Under the pieces are notes generated by a model. That model did no database searches. It saw only the letters and a list, made by a program, of their open reading frames with translations, and was not told the origin of the DNA. 64,000 bases of DNA from NCBI RefSeq assembly GCF_900114915.1, contig NZ_FOUS01000012.1:221988-285987 (forward strand), in the 5' to 3' direction. Made by a program: the position numbers and the translations under genes. This DNA comes from Bradyrhizobium sp. Rc3b. Lineage in GTDB: Bacteria; Pseudomonadota; Alphaproteobacteria; Rhizobiales; Xanthobacteraceae. This document shows positions 1-9,858 of this stretch, piece after piece. How positions within the stretch are numbered: the stretch's first letter is position 1; each line of letters starts with the position of its first letter.

Positions 1-2
1 TC

Positions 3-1199
3 GGCGTCGGCGAGGGCTTTGACGTGCAGCTGTTCGATCGGGCCGTGCTGAATTCCCGCGACACGCGCTTCGTGCTGGCCGGCATCGTCAACCGCATGGA
101 CCGCGCCTACGCCTCGGAGGAGTCCTGCGGCGAGATCCGGCTGCTCTATCGGCTGGCGCGTTTCGACGGCACAACCGCGACGCGGCTGCCGATGACGCTC
201 AATCTGGTGATGAAGGCACGGGATGTGCGCCAGACGGACGCGAACGGCAAGCCGATCAGCTGCGCTGAACTCGCGCGGCGCTGGCTCGACAACGGCAATT
301 GGCAGGAGCTGATCGGCAGCCGGGACGACGCCATGCTCGATCGCATCGAGACCAACATCCAGCTCTCGGTCGCGGCGAAGTCGGCGCTGCATGATTTCCG
401 CTCCGACTATCTGCTCAAGGTGTTCAAGTACAATTCCGCCACGAAGGCCTTCGAGGAATCGACGCTGGAGAACCAGATCGACCGCGACCGGATCGTGGCT
501 GACGATGCGCTTCGGCGCGACTTCAAGGATTGGCTGCTCGCACCCGAACATCTTCGCGAGTTCGATCGTGGCACCGTGCTGATCCCCGAGAAATTCCTGG
601 CCAGGAGTGCGGTGGTGCCGACGCCGGCCGGCCTCGATGCATCAGTGCTGCAGCCGGAGTTCGGCATGATGCAGGCTGAAGGGGAGGGCAAAGCGGTCTT
701 CACCGACAACGACGTGGTCGGTGCGCTGAAGCAGGCGGCAACGCGCGGCGACATGCAGAACATCCGCTCGGTCGCGGGCTTCCAGCGCCGTCTCAACGAC
801 GTCACCTGCTCGGGCTGCCACCAGACCCGCGGCATCGGCGGCTTTCACTTTCCGGGCGTCGATTGGCTGGCGGACAAGCCGTCGAATTCCGCCATCGTGC
901 CGGCCTCGCCACACTTTCTCGGCGACCAGCCTCGCCGCCGCGACATCCTGACCGCATTCGCCGCGGGCAAACGCCCTGATTTCTCCCGCGGATTTGCCAG
1001 CCGGCCGCAGACCCGCGGCAGCCGGGAGCTCGCCGGGAGCGAGTATCAGGACGGCTGGGGCGCGCATTGTTCCCTGCAGGAGGCGGGATCGGGAACGCGA
1101 GATGAGAGTTTTACGTCATGGAGCTGTGCTAACGGTCTCACCTGTCAGGCCGCCGCGGCCTCGCGCCGCATCGGCATGTGCTTCATCAAGACGCGTTAG
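3..1199 (+). CDS. Hypothetical CxxCH-containing protein, 5' end outside window
   Basis: The frame is open to the left edge of the window, so the N-terminus is missing; the first in-window start-like codon is a GTG at 24 but coding clearly continues upstream of it. The visible part is about 399 residues. It contains one CSGCH heme c attachment motif at about two thirds of the length, followed by a Gly/Phe/His-rich stretch, and ends in a Cys-rich tail. The protein is probably exported, because heme c is attached in the periplasm, although no signal peptide is visible here. I do not recognise a named family. The short membrane peptide at 1275 follows on the same strand after a palindromic repeat. 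That it is expressed is likely; its function is unknown. Confidence 0.75.
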   Translation, partial: GVGEGFDVQLFDRAVLNSRDTRFVLAGIVNRMDRAYASEESCGEIRLLYRLARFDGTTATRLPMTLNLVMKARDVRQTDANGKPISCAELARRWLDNGNWQELIGSRDDAMLDRIETNIQLSVAAKSALHDFRSDYLLKVFKYNSATKAFEESTLENQIDRDRIVADDALRRDFKDWLLAPEHLREFDRGTVLIPEKFLARSAVVPTPAGLDASVLQPEFGMMQAEGEGKAVFTDNDVVGALKQAATRGDMQNIRSVAGFQRRLNDVTCSGCHQTRGIGGFHFPGVDWLADKPSNSAIVPASPHFLGDQPRRRDILTAFAAGKRPDFSRGFASRPQTRGSRELAGSEYQDGWGAHCSLQEAGSGTRDESFTSWSCANGLTCQAAAASRRIGMCFIKTR

Positions 1200-1200
1200 C

Positions 1201-1274
1201 GCATGATCCGGAAAAGTGTGTAGCGGTTTTCCGACAAGATCATGCGCAAAACGACAAAGCGATTTGGATGATTC
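1201..1274. repeat. Intergenic palindromic repeat, family D, copy 1
   Basis: The element begins with GCATGATCCGGAAAAGTG and its outer arms GCATGATC and GATCATGC are inverted copies. The first ~50 bases match the copy at 44244-44342. The 3' part (AAAGCG then GATTTGGATGATTCAT) is a shortened version of the second palindrome seen there. It runs directly into the start codon of the 54-residue gene. Confidence 0.8.
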
Positions 1275-1439
1275 ATGACGAATACTGGCGACGCCAACAA
1301 GGAGCGCAATCGCGAGATTGCGCGCAATGAGGAAGTCAAGCAGGTCACCGGCAGCGCCCGCGTCAGCATCTGGACGATCGCGGTGGCCGTGATCGTCGGC
1401 GGCATCCTGTTCACGCTCGGCTGGCTGTCGTTGAGGTAG
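1275..1439 (+). CDS. Small single-pass membrane protein, 54 residues
   Basis: This short frame starts at an ATG and ends in TAG. The first ~30 residues are charged and hydrophilic (many Asn, Arg, Glu, Lys), followed by one strongly hydrophobic helix (about residues 31-50) and a short Leu-Ser-Leu-Arg tail. That layout predicts a cytoplasmic N-terminus and one membrane span. A GGAT stretch about 8 bases upstream could bind ribosomes and lies inside the preceding repeat. The frame is followed by a strong hairpin at 1450-1473. No function can be assigned. It could be a chance frame, but the clear amphipathic/hydrophobic organisation and the terminator argue for a real gene. Confidence 0.65.
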   Translation: MTNTGDANKERNREIARNEEVKQVTGSARVSIWTIAVAVIVGGILFTLGWLSLR

Positions 1440-1449
1440 TTTCCCTTCG

Positions 1450-1473
1450 CCTCTCCCCGCGTGCGGGGAGAGG
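1450..1473. terminator. Perfect hairpin between convergent genes
   Basis: CTCTCCCCGC and GCGGGGAGAG form a perfect 10-bp stem around a 2-base centre, extended by one more C-G pair. It sits between the 54-residue gene and the convergent glutathione transferase. It is also a short member of the CTCTCCCGC repeat family (family C). Confidence 0.65.
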
Positions 1474-1488
1474 GGAAAGAAGGAGTCT

Positions 1489-2136
1489 TCACTTCGCGTA
1501 ATTCGTCATCCGCTTGCCCGGCAGCAGCTCGTACGCCGGCTTCCAGCCAGGTAGCGCGGCCATGCGGCCGAGCCAGGCGTGGATGGCCGGATGGCTCGTG
1601 GCGAAATCGAAGCCGTGCTCATCGCTCGGATAATGCAGATAGGCCATCATCGAGATATCGGCGACCGTCGGCTTTGCGCCGATCGCGAATTCGTTGTGCT
1701 GGAGATGTCCGTCGAGGATGCCAAGGAAGTCCTCGAGCCGGCGGCGAAAGTGCTTCAGCACCTGCGGATCGTTCTTCTCGGTGAAGGCGCGCATGAAGCG
1801 ATAGGTCGCCATGTAGCCGGTGAGCTTGTGGTTGTCCCAGAACAGCCAGCGCAGCAGCTCGAACTTCTCGTCCTCCGTGTCGGCACCGAAACGCCCATAT
1901 TGCTCGGCGAGCTTCAAGAGCAGCGGCGCGGTCTGCGTCATCTTCACGCCGTCGACTTCGAGCACGGGAATCTCGCCCATCTCGTTGACGGCCTTGCGCC
2001 ATTCCGCCGTGCGCGTGACGCCGCCGCCGAAATCGGTCCAGACCGGCTCGAACCTCTCGCCGCAAAGCGTCAGCATCAGCGCCAGCTTGTAGCTGTTGCC
2101 GGATTCGGGGAAGTAGTGCAGGCGGTAGCCGGGCAT
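1489..2136 (-). CDS. Glutathione S-transferase family protein
   Basis: The 215-residue protein has GST length and layout. The N-terminal thioredoxin-like domain (about 1-80) carries the GNSYKL segment near the start, the cis-proline region EIPVLEVDG and a TQTAP segment in the place of the usual glutathione-binding motif. The all-helical C-terminal domain ends with a GAKPTVADISMMAYL helix, where the conserved Asp of GSTs (N-capping box) is kept. It is cytosolic and probably conjugates glutathione to electrophiles; the substrate cannot be read from the sequence. It is a single gene, convergent with the small membrane protein. Family assignment is firm, substrate unknown. Confidence 0.9.
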   Translation of the reverse strand: MPGYRLHYFPESGNSYKLALMLTLCGERFEPVWTDFGGGVTRTAEWRKAVNEMGEIPVLEVDGVKMTQTAPLLLKLAEQYGRFGADTEDEKFELLRWLFWDNHKLTGYMATYRFMRAFTEKNDPQVLKHFRRRLEDFLGILDGHLQHNEFAIGAKPTVADISMMAYLHYPSDEHGFDFATSHPAIHAWLGRMAALPGWKPAYELLPGKRMTNYAK

Positions 2137-2220
2137 GGGACCTCGCGGCGTTGTCTTGCCGGTAGCTTATAGCGAGATCGCCCGGCATCGTCATTGCGAG
2201 TATGTAGCGCTAGCGCGCTC

Positions 2221-3426
<1,206 letters not shown>

Positions 3427-3587
3427 CGCGGCGTTGCTCCCTCGCTCTTGTCGTTTCCCGCGCGCTGGAATTGGCGCGGGCAGGTGATGGAGCAATTAGA
3501 CTGATGTTTTGCCGGGATGCAACGGCGCCCGGCGCAGGGCCCATTGCGGCGGTCGGCGTGCGTCCGGTGGGCGCTAATTCCATCCCC

Positions 3588-3714
3588 GTCACCCTGAGGT
3601 GGCCGCTTCTTCAGCGGCCCTCGAAGGGCGACGGCCCGGCTGTATCGGGGCCGTTCATCCTTCGAGGCTCCCGGCGCGATGCCTGGCATTGCGCCACTCG
3701 CGCCTCAGGATGAC
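3588..3714. repeat. Intergenic inverted repeat, family E, copy 1
   Basis: The left end reads GTCACCCTGAGGTGG and the right end CGCCTCAGGATGAC, with an internal CCTCGAAGGGCGACGG / CCGTTCATCCTTCGAGG inverted pair. The same layout is seen at 21181-21286. It occupies most of the otherwise empty 334-base gap between the CoA transferase and putA; I see nothing else in that gap. Confidence 0.7.
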
Positions 3715-3760
3715 GGAACTGCTATTGCGATACTGTGAGATCCGAATCCGGACTTGCCGC

Positions 3761-6760
3761 TCACTCCTCCCCCGCAAGCAACGCCGCGTTGCCGCCCGCC
3801 GCGGCGGTGTTGATCGTCACGGTCTGCTCGGTCGCGAAGCGGGCGAGGTAGTGCGGGCCGCCGGCCTTGGGGCCGGTTCCGGACAGGCCGTTGCCGCCGA
3901 ACGGCTGCACGCCGACGACGGCGCCGATCATGTTGCGGTTGACGTAGATGTTGCCGACCTGCACGCGGTCGATGATGGCTTCGATGGTGTCGTCGATGCG
4001 GGAATGGACGCCGAGGGTGAGCCCGTAGCCGGAGCGCTCGATCGCCTGCAGCACGCGTTCAAGATTTTCGGCACGGTAGCGCACGACGTGGAGGATCGGG
4101 CCGAACACCTCCTCGGTGAGCTGGCCGGCGTCCCTGAGCTCGAAGATGTGCGGTGCCACGAAGCAGCCTCGCGGCGCCGTGCCTGCAAAATGCAGCTTCG
4201 CCTCACTCTTCATCCGCGCAATATGGGCAACGAGGCGCTGCTTGGCCTCCGCGTCGATCACAGGGCCGACATGGGTCGCGGCGTCACAGGGATCGCCGAT
4301 TTTCAACTCGCGCGCGGCGCCCGCGATCATCTCGATCATGCGGTCGGCGACGTCCTCCTGCACGAACAAGAGCCGCAGCGCCGAGCAACGCTGGCCGGCG
4401 GAGCGGAACGCCGAGGTGACGACGTCGTCGGCGACCTGCTCGGGCAGCGCGGTTGCATCCGCGATCATGGCATTGATGCCGCCGGTCTCCGCGATCAGCG
4501 GCACGATCGGCCCATCCTTGGCGGCGAGCGTCCGGTTGATGCTGCGGGCGACCTCGGTCGAGCCGGTGAAGACGACGCCGGCGATATCGGCGTGCGCGGT
4601 CAGGGCGGCACCGATGCGGCCGTCGCCGACAACGAGATGCAGCGCATCTTTCGGGATGCCGGCTTCGTGCAGCAGGGCGACAGCCTCGCGCGCGATGCGC
4701 GGGGTCTGCTCGGCGGGCTTTGCCACAACGCTGTTGCCAGCCATCAGCGCCGCCGTGACCTGGCCGAGGAAGATCGCCAGCGGAAAATTCCACGGCGAGA
4801 TCGCGACGAAGACGCCGCGGCCGCGCATCGCGAGCGCGTTGCTCTCACCGGTCGGGCCCGGCATCGCGGCATCACCGCCAAACAGCTTGCGGCCTTGCGC
4901 AGCATAATAGCGGCAGAAATCGGCGGCCTCGCGCAGCTCCGACAGCGAATCGTCGAGCGTCTTGCCGCCCTCGCTTTGCAGCAGCGCGATGAAGCGGGCG
5001 CTGCGGCTCTCCAGGAGATGCGCGGCTTGCTCCAGCGCCGCCGCGCGCGTGGCCGCCGGCGTCCGGCTCCAGGCGGCGAAGCCAGCGCGTACCGCGGCCA
5101 CCGCCGCATTGGCTTGATCCGGAGTGGCGTCCGCAATCGGCTCGAGATCGGTCGCTTCCGCTTTGACGTCAGCGAGCAAATGATCGAGCGCGACGCGCGC
5201 GCCGAATTCGACGCCGCGCGAATTGCGCCGCTCCGGCGCGAAAAGATCGGCCGGCAACGGGATTTTCGGATGCGCCGCCGCTTGCGGCCGGACGATGGCG
5301 TCCGCCGGACGCTGCAACAGCGCCGTAACAGGCACGCGATAATCCGCGGCCTGCGCCACGAACGAGGAGTTGGCGCCGTTCTCCAGCAGACGCCGCACCA
5401 GATAGGCGAGCAGGTCCCGATGGCTGCCGACCGGGGCATAGGTGCGGTAGGCAGTCTCGGGATGATCCTTGGCAAGCTGCTCGTACAGCGCTTCGCCCAT
5501 GCCGTGCAGGCGCTGGAATTCGAACCCGCCGCTCTTTCCGGCGAGTTCCAGCACGGTCGCGACCGTCAGCGCATTGTGGGTAGCGAATTGCGGGAAGATG
5601 CGCGGCCGCAAGCTCAAAAGCTTCGTCGCGCAGGCGACGTAGTTCAGATCCGTCATCGCCTTGCGCGTGAACACGGGATACCCGTCGAGCCCGCGTTCCT
5701 GCGCGCGCTTGATCTCGGTGTCCCAATAGGCGCCCTTGACCAGCCGCACCATCAGCCTGCGGTCATGCGCGCGGGCGAGCGCGTCGGCATAGTCGATCAC
5801 CGCGCTGGCGCGCTTCTGATAGGCTTGGATTGCGAGGCCAAATCCGTCCCAGCCGGCCAGCGAGGGATCGGCGAGCGTTGCCGCGATCACGTCGAGCGAC
5901 AGCTCCAGCCGGTCGGCCTCCTCGGCATCGACGGTGAAGTTGAGGTCATGTGCCTTGGCGCGCTGCGCGAGATCGAGCAGCAGCGGCACCAGTTCGGCCA
6001 TCACGCGCTCGTGGCTGATCGCCTCGAAGCGCGGATGCAGTGCCGAGAGCTTGACCGAGATGCCGGGCCTGTCGGGCAGGGGATGGGGACCCGCAGCCTT
6101 GCCGATCGTCTCGATCGCACTCGCATAGGCATCGAAGTAACGCTTGGCATCCGCCGCCGTGCGCGCGCCTTCGCCGAGCATGTCGAAGGAATAGCGCGGC
6201 TTCTGGCCGGAGCGCGGCTTGCCCCGCTCCAGCGCCTGCTCGATGGTCTCGCCCAGCACGAAATGATTGCCCATCAGCCGCATCGCCTGGCGCGTGGCGG
6301 TGCGCACCGCCGGCGCGCCCAGCCGCTTGACGAGGCGGCCGATGGTGCCGTCGGGCGTCTCGCCGGGCTGGATCACCCGCGCCGACAGGCCGAGCGCCCA
6401 GGCCGAGGCGTTGACCAGGAACGCGGTGGACTTGGTCTCGTGGTGGATGAAGTCGCCCTCGCCGAGCTTGTCCTCGATGAACTGGTCGGCAGTGCGCGCA
6501 TCCGGCACGCGCAGCAGTGCCTCCGCCAGCACCATCAGTGCGAGCCCTTCCTTGGTCGAGAGCGCAAACTCCCGCAGCATGTCCTCGACCCCACCGAGCC
6601 GGTCGTCGCGCTTGCGGATCGCCTCGATCAGCCGCGTCGCAGTGCGGTCGATCCGGGCTTCCTGTGGCGGGGACAGATGCGACGCCGGCAACAGCCGCGC
6701 GGCGATCTCGGCATCATCGGGCGCATAGGCGGCGGTGAAGGGCGGTGGGATGTTCGGCAT
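3761..6760 (-). CDS. putA: Bifunctional proline dehydrogenase / L-glutamate-gamma-semialdehyde dehydrogenase PutA
   Basis: Oxidises proline to glutamate in two steps: an FAD-dependent proline dehydrogenase in the N-terminal half and an NAD-dependent aldehyde dehydrogenase in the C-terminal half. At 999 residues it is the short (type A) form without the N-terminal ribbon-helix-helix DNA-binding domain, so it cannot be its own repressor. Visible motifs are LVKGAYWDTEIK (proline dehydrogenase barrel), VFTGSTEVARS (NAD-binding), ETGG (general base Glu) and GQRCSA with the catalytic Cys792, the position known for B. japonicum PutA. The divergent Lrp-type gene at 6874 is the likely regulator; a small palindrome lies at 6845-6860. 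The function is secure. Confidence 0.98.
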   Translation of the reverse strand: MPNIPPPFTAAYAPDDAEIAARLLPASHLSPPQEARIDRTATRLIEAIRKRDDRLGGVEDMLREFALSTKEGLALMVLAEALLRVPDARTADQFIEDKLGEGDFIHHETKSTAFLVNASAWALGLSARVIQPGETPDGTIGRLVKRLGAPAVRTATRQAMRLMGNHFVLGETIEQALERGKPRSGQKPRYSFDMLGEGARTAADAKRYFDAYASAIETIGKAAGPHPLPDRPGISVKLSALHPRFEAISHERVMAELVPLLLDLAQRAKAHDLNFTVDAEEADRLELSLDVIAATLADPSLAGWDGFGLAIQAYQKRASAVIDYADALARAHDRRLMVRLVKGAYWDTEIKRAQERGLDGYPVFTRKAMTDLNYVACATKLLSLRPRIFPQFATHNALTVATVLELAGKSGGFEFQRLHGMGEALYEQLAKDHPETAYRTYAPVGSHRDLLAYLVRRLLENGANSSFVAQAADYRVPVTALLQRPADAIVRPQAAAHPKIPLPADLFAPERRNSRGVEFGARVALDHLLADVKAEATDLEPIADATPDQANAAVAAVRAGFAAWSRTPAATRAAALEQAAHLLESRSARFIALLQSEGGKTLDDSLSELREAADFCRYYAAQGRKLFGGDAAMPGPTGESNALAMRGRGVFVAISPWNFPLAIFLGQVTAALMAGNSVVAKPAEQTPRIAREAVALLHEAGIPKDALHLVVGDGRIGAALTAHADIAGVVFTGSTEVARSINRTLAAKDGPIVPLIAETGGINAMIADATALPEQVADDVVTSAFRSAGQRCSALRLLFVQEDVADRMIEMIAGAARELKIGDPCDAATHVGPVIDAEAKQRLVAHIARMKSEAKLHFAGTAPRGCFVAPHIFELRDAGQLTEEVFGPILHVVRYRAENLERVLQAIERSGYGLTLGVHSRIDDTIEAIIDRVQVGNIYVNRNMIGAVVGVQPFGGNGLSGTGPKAGGPHYLARFATEQTVTINTAAAGGNAALLAGEE

Positions 6761-6844
6761 GGCGTGTCCTGTGGCTCAATCCAGGATAAGGCTCGCATGA
6801 CCGTAGTTCGATAGACAATCTAGCCGATTTGCCTTAGAAAATGA

Positions 6845-6860
6845 AGATCGGAAGCGATCT
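6845..6860. promoter_or_regulatory. Candidate operator in the putA / Lrp-family intergenic region
   Basis: AGATCG-GAAG-CGATCT is a perfect 6-bp inverted repeat in the 113-base gap between divergent putA and its neighbour regulator, just ahead of the regulator start. Lrp-family proteins bind short degenerate palindromes, so this is a plausible site for autoregulation and putA control. Assignment is by position and symmetry only. Confidence 0.4.
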
Positions 6861-6873
6861 GACCTGATAAATT

Positions 6874-7335
6874 ATGGAACTCGATCGAATCGACCGGAAG
6901 ATCCTCTCGATTTTGCAGGAGGATGGGCGCATCGCCAATGTCGAGCTTGCCGAGCGCATCGGGCTGTCGCCGACTTCGATCGGCGAACGGCTGAAGCGCT
7001 TGCAGCGCGAGGGCTTTGTCGAAGGCTATGGCGCGCGGCTCAACCCGCATCGGCTCGGCCTCGGTTTGTTAGTGTTCGTCGAGGTGCTGCTCGACAAGAC
7101 CACGCCGGACAATTTCGAACGTTTTGCGCGCGCGGTGAAACTCGCGCCCGAGGTGCTGGAGTGTCACATGGTTGCCGGGGGCTTCGACTATCTTGTGAAG
7201 GCGCGGCTAGCCGACATGGCGGCGTATCGACGCTTCCTCGGCGAGACCCTGCTGTCGATGCCGGGCGTGCGCGAGACGCGGACCTATGCGGTGATGGAGG
7301 AGATCAAGCGCGACGCACCGTTACCGGTGGGCTGA
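6874..7335 (+). CDS. putR: Lrp/AsnC family regulator, probable PutR
   Basis: 153 residues with the classical Lrp build: an N-terminal helix-turn-helix (LDRIDRKILSILQEDGR then LSPTSIGERLKRL) and a C-terminal RAM ligand-binding domain with the segment ECHMVAGGFDYLVKARL. It is divergent from putA with a 113-base shared promoter. In alphaproteobacteria the putA-divergent Lrp protein (PutR) activates putA in response to proline; that role is inferred from position. The ATG at 6874 is the natural start, as the HTH begins immediately. Confidence 0.9.
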   Translation: MELDRIDRKILSILQEDGRIANVELAERIGLSPTSIGERLKRLQREGFVEGYGARLNPHRLGLGLLVFVEVLLDKTTPDNFERFARAVKLAPEVLECHMVAGGFDYLVKARLADMAAYRRFLGETLLSMPGVRETRTYAVMEEIKRDAPLPVG

Positions 7336-7465
7336 CGAAGTGCCGTCGCGATTGTCATTGCTGAGGCGTTGAACGAGCGGTCCTCGCGGGAAATAGCTCT
7401 CTGTGTGCAGTCGCAACGCCTGTCGTCGAATGCACTGGCCGTCTTCTAAAATTTTCTTGGCCCGG

Positions 7466-7485
7466 CTCCCGGAAGGGTCCGGGAG
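7466..7485 (-). terminator. Hairpin downstream of cold-shock gene
   Basis: CTCCCGG and CCGGGAG form a 7-bp stem with a 6-base loop about 20 bases past the cold-shock stop codon. On the minus strand an A/T-rich AAAATTTT tract follows after about 12 bases rather than immediately, so it is a weak terminator candidate. Confidence 0.4.
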
Positions 7486-7504
7486 GCAGCAAAAGCTGGC
7501 GGGC

Positions 7505-7705
7505 TTATACTTTGAGGTTCTCTGCGGAGGTCTTGCCCCGGTTTGCGATCTCTTCGTATTCCACCGTCTGTCCTTCGTTCAGGGACGACAGACCGGCTTT
7601 CTGCACTGCCGAGATATGCACGAACACATCCTTGCCGCCCGACGCAGGCTGGATAAATCCATAACCCTTCGTCGGGTTGAACCACTTGACCGTACCTTTA
7701 GCCAT
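7505..7705 (-). CDS. cspA: Cold-shock domain protein (CspA family)
   Basis: A 66-residue single cold-shock domain. Both RNA-binding motifs are present: KGYGFIQP (RNP1) and VFVHIS (RNP2). These proteins bind single-stranded RNA and DNA and melt secondary structure; many rhizobial copies are constitutive or stress-induced rather than strictly cold-induced. The start is at the ATG at 7705, where the standard MAKGTVKWFN beginning lies behind a GGAGAAG ribosome site. The ~285-base gap upstream, up to the sorB end, has no other gene. Confidence 0.95.
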   Translation of the reverse strand: MAKGTVKWFNPTKGYGFIQPASGGKDVFVHISAVQKAGLSSLNEGQTVEYEEIANRGKTSAENLKV

Positions 7706-7944
7706 CACGACTTCTCCGCGGGTCTTCCTCCGAGATCTCGAACCGCCAGTCCCCGCCAACCGGCCGGTTCGGTCCTAACAGGATACGCGGAATGTGGCCG
7801 GCTTGGTAGCTCAAACCACATCGGCCTTTTGCCGAATTCCGCTCAACTTCGCGGCGTTTTTGCCGGTTTTGCCCGTTTCGCGGTCAAATGGCCGGAGCGC
7901 GGCGGATGTACTGTAGACAGGAGGAGCGAGCAGCCACTCTTCCT

Positions 7945-7969
7945 TACCCTCCCCCTCCAGGGGAGGGTA
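7945..7969 (-). terminator. Hairpin downstream of sorB
   Basis: TACCCTCCCC and GGGGAGGGTA make a perfect 10-bp stem with a 5-base loop, about 20 bases after the sorB stop. It belongs loosely to the C-rich palindrome family (family C) and probably ends the sorA-sorB transcript. Confidence 0.5.
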
Positions 7970-7990
7970 AAGAGAAAACGCTCCGGTCCT

Positions 7991-8299
7991 TCAATACGTC
8001 GCGGCCAGGTAATCGACGATCTTGCCGACATCGGCATCGTCGATCGGCGCGCCATAGACCTTGATCATCTTGGTCACCTCGGCCTGCCAGAAGCCTTTCT
8101 TGTCCTTCATCGGCGGCTGCGTCTTGATGTAGTCGGCCGAGTGGCAGGCGCTGCAATTGCCCTGGACCACTTCGAGATTGGGCCCGGGCTTGAATGCGGC
8201 GACCTCGTCCGGAAGCTGGTAGTTGACGGGGGCCGCGGTCACGGCGCCGAGACCGGTGGCGAGGGCGAGCGTGATAGCGAGGAGAACGGTGCGCTGCAT
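7991..8299 (-). CDS. sorB: Monoheme cytochrome c subunit of sulfite dehydrogenase (SorB)
   Basis: 102 residues: a signal peptide (about 1-23, ending AVTAA) and a small c-type cytochrome with one CSACH heme motif (Cys49, Cys52, His53) and later Met residues that could be the distal ligand. It would accept electrons from the molybdenum subunit encoded just upstream (12-base gap) and pass them to the respiratory chain in the periplasm. An ATG six bases further upstream exists, but a GGAG ribosome site is only correctly spaced (7 bases) for the ATG at 8299. Assigned as SorB from size and its pairing with sorA. Confidence 0.88.
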   Translation of the reverse strand: MQRTVLLAITLALATGLGAVTAAPVNYQLPDEVAAFKPGPNLEVVQGNCSACHSADYIKTQPPMKDKKGFWQAEVTKMIKVYGAPIDDADVGKIVDYLAATY

Positions 8300-8311
8300 G
8301 GTCATTCTCCC

Positions 8312-9511
8312 TCAGGCCACGGTAACGCGGACGGTTTCGACGACGTTGCGTAGATAACCCGCCGGGTTCCAGCGCGGCGTATCCGGCTGCGTCTCGCCGC
8401 CATTGCCGGTGGCACGCACCTTGAGCTCAACGCTGCCTGCCGCGAGCTTCACCGGCAGCTTCCATTCACGGAACGAATATTTGCCGAGATCCTTGCCGAG
8501 CTTGGCGCTCGTCCAGGTCTTGCCGCCGTCGGTGGAGACCTGGACCTCCTTGATGCCCTTGCCGCCGTCGAAGGCGATGCCGCGCAGGGTCGTAGCTCCG
8601 GCCTTCAGCTTGGCGCCATCAGGCACGCTGGTGATGAAGGAGCGGATGGTGAAGCGGTTGATAGGGATCGTCGCCTTCGGCGTAGTGCCGGGCTCGATCG
8701 CGTTATCAGGCGTATCCGGAATGCGATAGGCCGACTTCATCCAGAAGCCTTCATAGACGTTGTCGATGACGGTGATCTCGTTGAGGTGCTTGACCCAGTA
8801 GGTGCCGTAATAGCCCGGCACGATCAGGCGCAGCGGGAAGCCGTTGAGGAAAGGCAAATCTTCGCCGTTCATGCCATAGGCCAGCATCACCTCACCGTCT
8901 CTGGCGTGATCGATGTCGAGTGCCTTGACGAAGTCAGGCGTCTTGTCGCTGACCGGCCCGTCCATGCCGTTGAAGGTGACCTGCTTGGCGCCGCTCTGCA
9001 CACCGGCCATCTCCAGCACCGCTTTCAGCGGCACGCCGCGCCAGCGCGCATTGCCCATCGCTCCGTTGGCGAGCTGGCCGCCGGCAACGCGCGGCTCGAA
9101 GAAGCCGCGGCTGTTGCCGGAGCACTGGTTGACGGCGACGATCTCGGTCGCCTTCATCTTCCTGATGTCTTTCAGCGAAAGTTTCAGCGGCTTGTCGACC
9201 TTGCCCTTGACCTCGAGCGTGAACTTGTCGGGGTCGAGATTGTAGGGCAGGTCCGAGAGGTGATAGCGCACGAAGAACGCATTGTTTGGCGTGATCGGGC
9301 CGTCGTTGAAGATCGCGAACGGCGTCTCGAGCTGCGGCGGCCGGCTGGTGAGCCCAATCATCGCTCGCTTCTGCGGATATTTCACCAGCGGCCGTTCGCC
9401 ATTGGCGAAGGGCAGGGTCACGGTATCGAGTGCCAGTGCCCTGGTGGAATTCAGTGTGGCGGCGAGTGTGGCAAGCCCCGCTCGTTTGAGCAGGTCGCGT
9501 CGATCGAACAT
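8312..9511 (-). CDS. sorA: Sulfite dehydrogenase molybdenum subunit (SorA/SoxC type)
   Basis: A 399-residue sulfite oxidase-fold enzyme that oxidises sulfite to sulfate. The N-terminus has a twin-arginine signal (DRRDLLK followed by a hydrophobic stretch ending RALA), so the folded Mo protein is exported to the periplasm. The molybdenum-ligating cysteine is Cys130 in VNQCSGNSRG, and the C-terminal Ig-like dimerisation domain is present (STDGGKTW). The start at 9511 has a strong GGGAGGGG ribosome site 6 bases upstream, and the signal peptide begins there. Paired with sorB downstream. The family is certain; SorA is preferred over SoxC because no sox genes are near. Confidence 0.93.
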   Translation of the reverse strand: MFDRRDLLKRAGLATLAATLNSTRALALDTVTLPFANGERPLVKYPQKRAMIGLTSRPPQLETPFAIFNDGPITPNNAFFVRYHLSDLPYNLDPDKFTLEVKGKVDKPLKLSLKDIRKMKATEIVAVNQCSGNSRGFFEPRVAGGQLANGAMGNARWRGVPLKAVLEMAGVQSGAKQVTFNGMDGPVSDKTPDFVKALDIDHARDGEVMLAYGMNGEDLPFLNGFPLRLIVPGYYGTYWVKHLNEITVIDNVYEGFWMKSAYRIPDTPDNAIEPGTTPKATIPINRFTIRSFITSVPDGAKLKAGATTLRGIAFDGGKGIKEVQVSTDGGKTWTSAKLGKDLGKYSFREWKLPVKLAAGSVELKVRATGNGGETQPDTPRWNPAGYLRNVVETVRVTVA

Positions 9512-9692
9512 CTGGTCCCCTCCCGGAGCTTTTCGTTGGCTTGTGGTCATCACCGCGAGCCGCGCTCATCTGTCGCAACGATTTGAACGAAGTCAATTCG
9601 TGCTTTCGCAGCAGGCCCATGCCGCTGCGTTGCAGCACGCCGGTGTTACGTGGACGATTTTGGTTGTCTCAATGTCGCCGCGCGCTCGCTGC

Positions 9693-9834
9693 ACCTCTCC
9701 CGCTTGCGGGAGAGGTCGCGCCCGGGCGATGCGAAGCATCGTCGCGCGCGCGGGTGAGGCTTTTCTCCTGTAGGGGAGTGTCCCATTGCGGAGACACCCT
9801 CTCCCCAACCCTCCCCCGCAAGCGGGGGAGGGAG
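9693..9834. repeat. Intergenic palindromic repeat, family C, copy 1
   Basis: Two hairpins face each other: CCTCTCCCGCTTGCGGGAG at the left and CTCCCCCGCAAGCGGGGGAG at the right, with a GGTGAGG / CCCTCTCCCC inner pair and the shared core GTGTCCCATTGCGGAGACAC. The same architecture recurs at 27111, 31912 and 37864. It fills the 347-base gap between sorA and the cyclase gene; nothing else is visible there. Confidence 0.8.
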
Positions 9835-9858
9835 CGCATCGCCTCCGTCGCTCACAAA

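Noticed and set aside
3599..6814. 1071-codon open frame opposite putA
   Set aside because: Codon mirror of putA in GC-rich DNA; composition is Arg/Asp/Leu-rich with no motif and no start signal.
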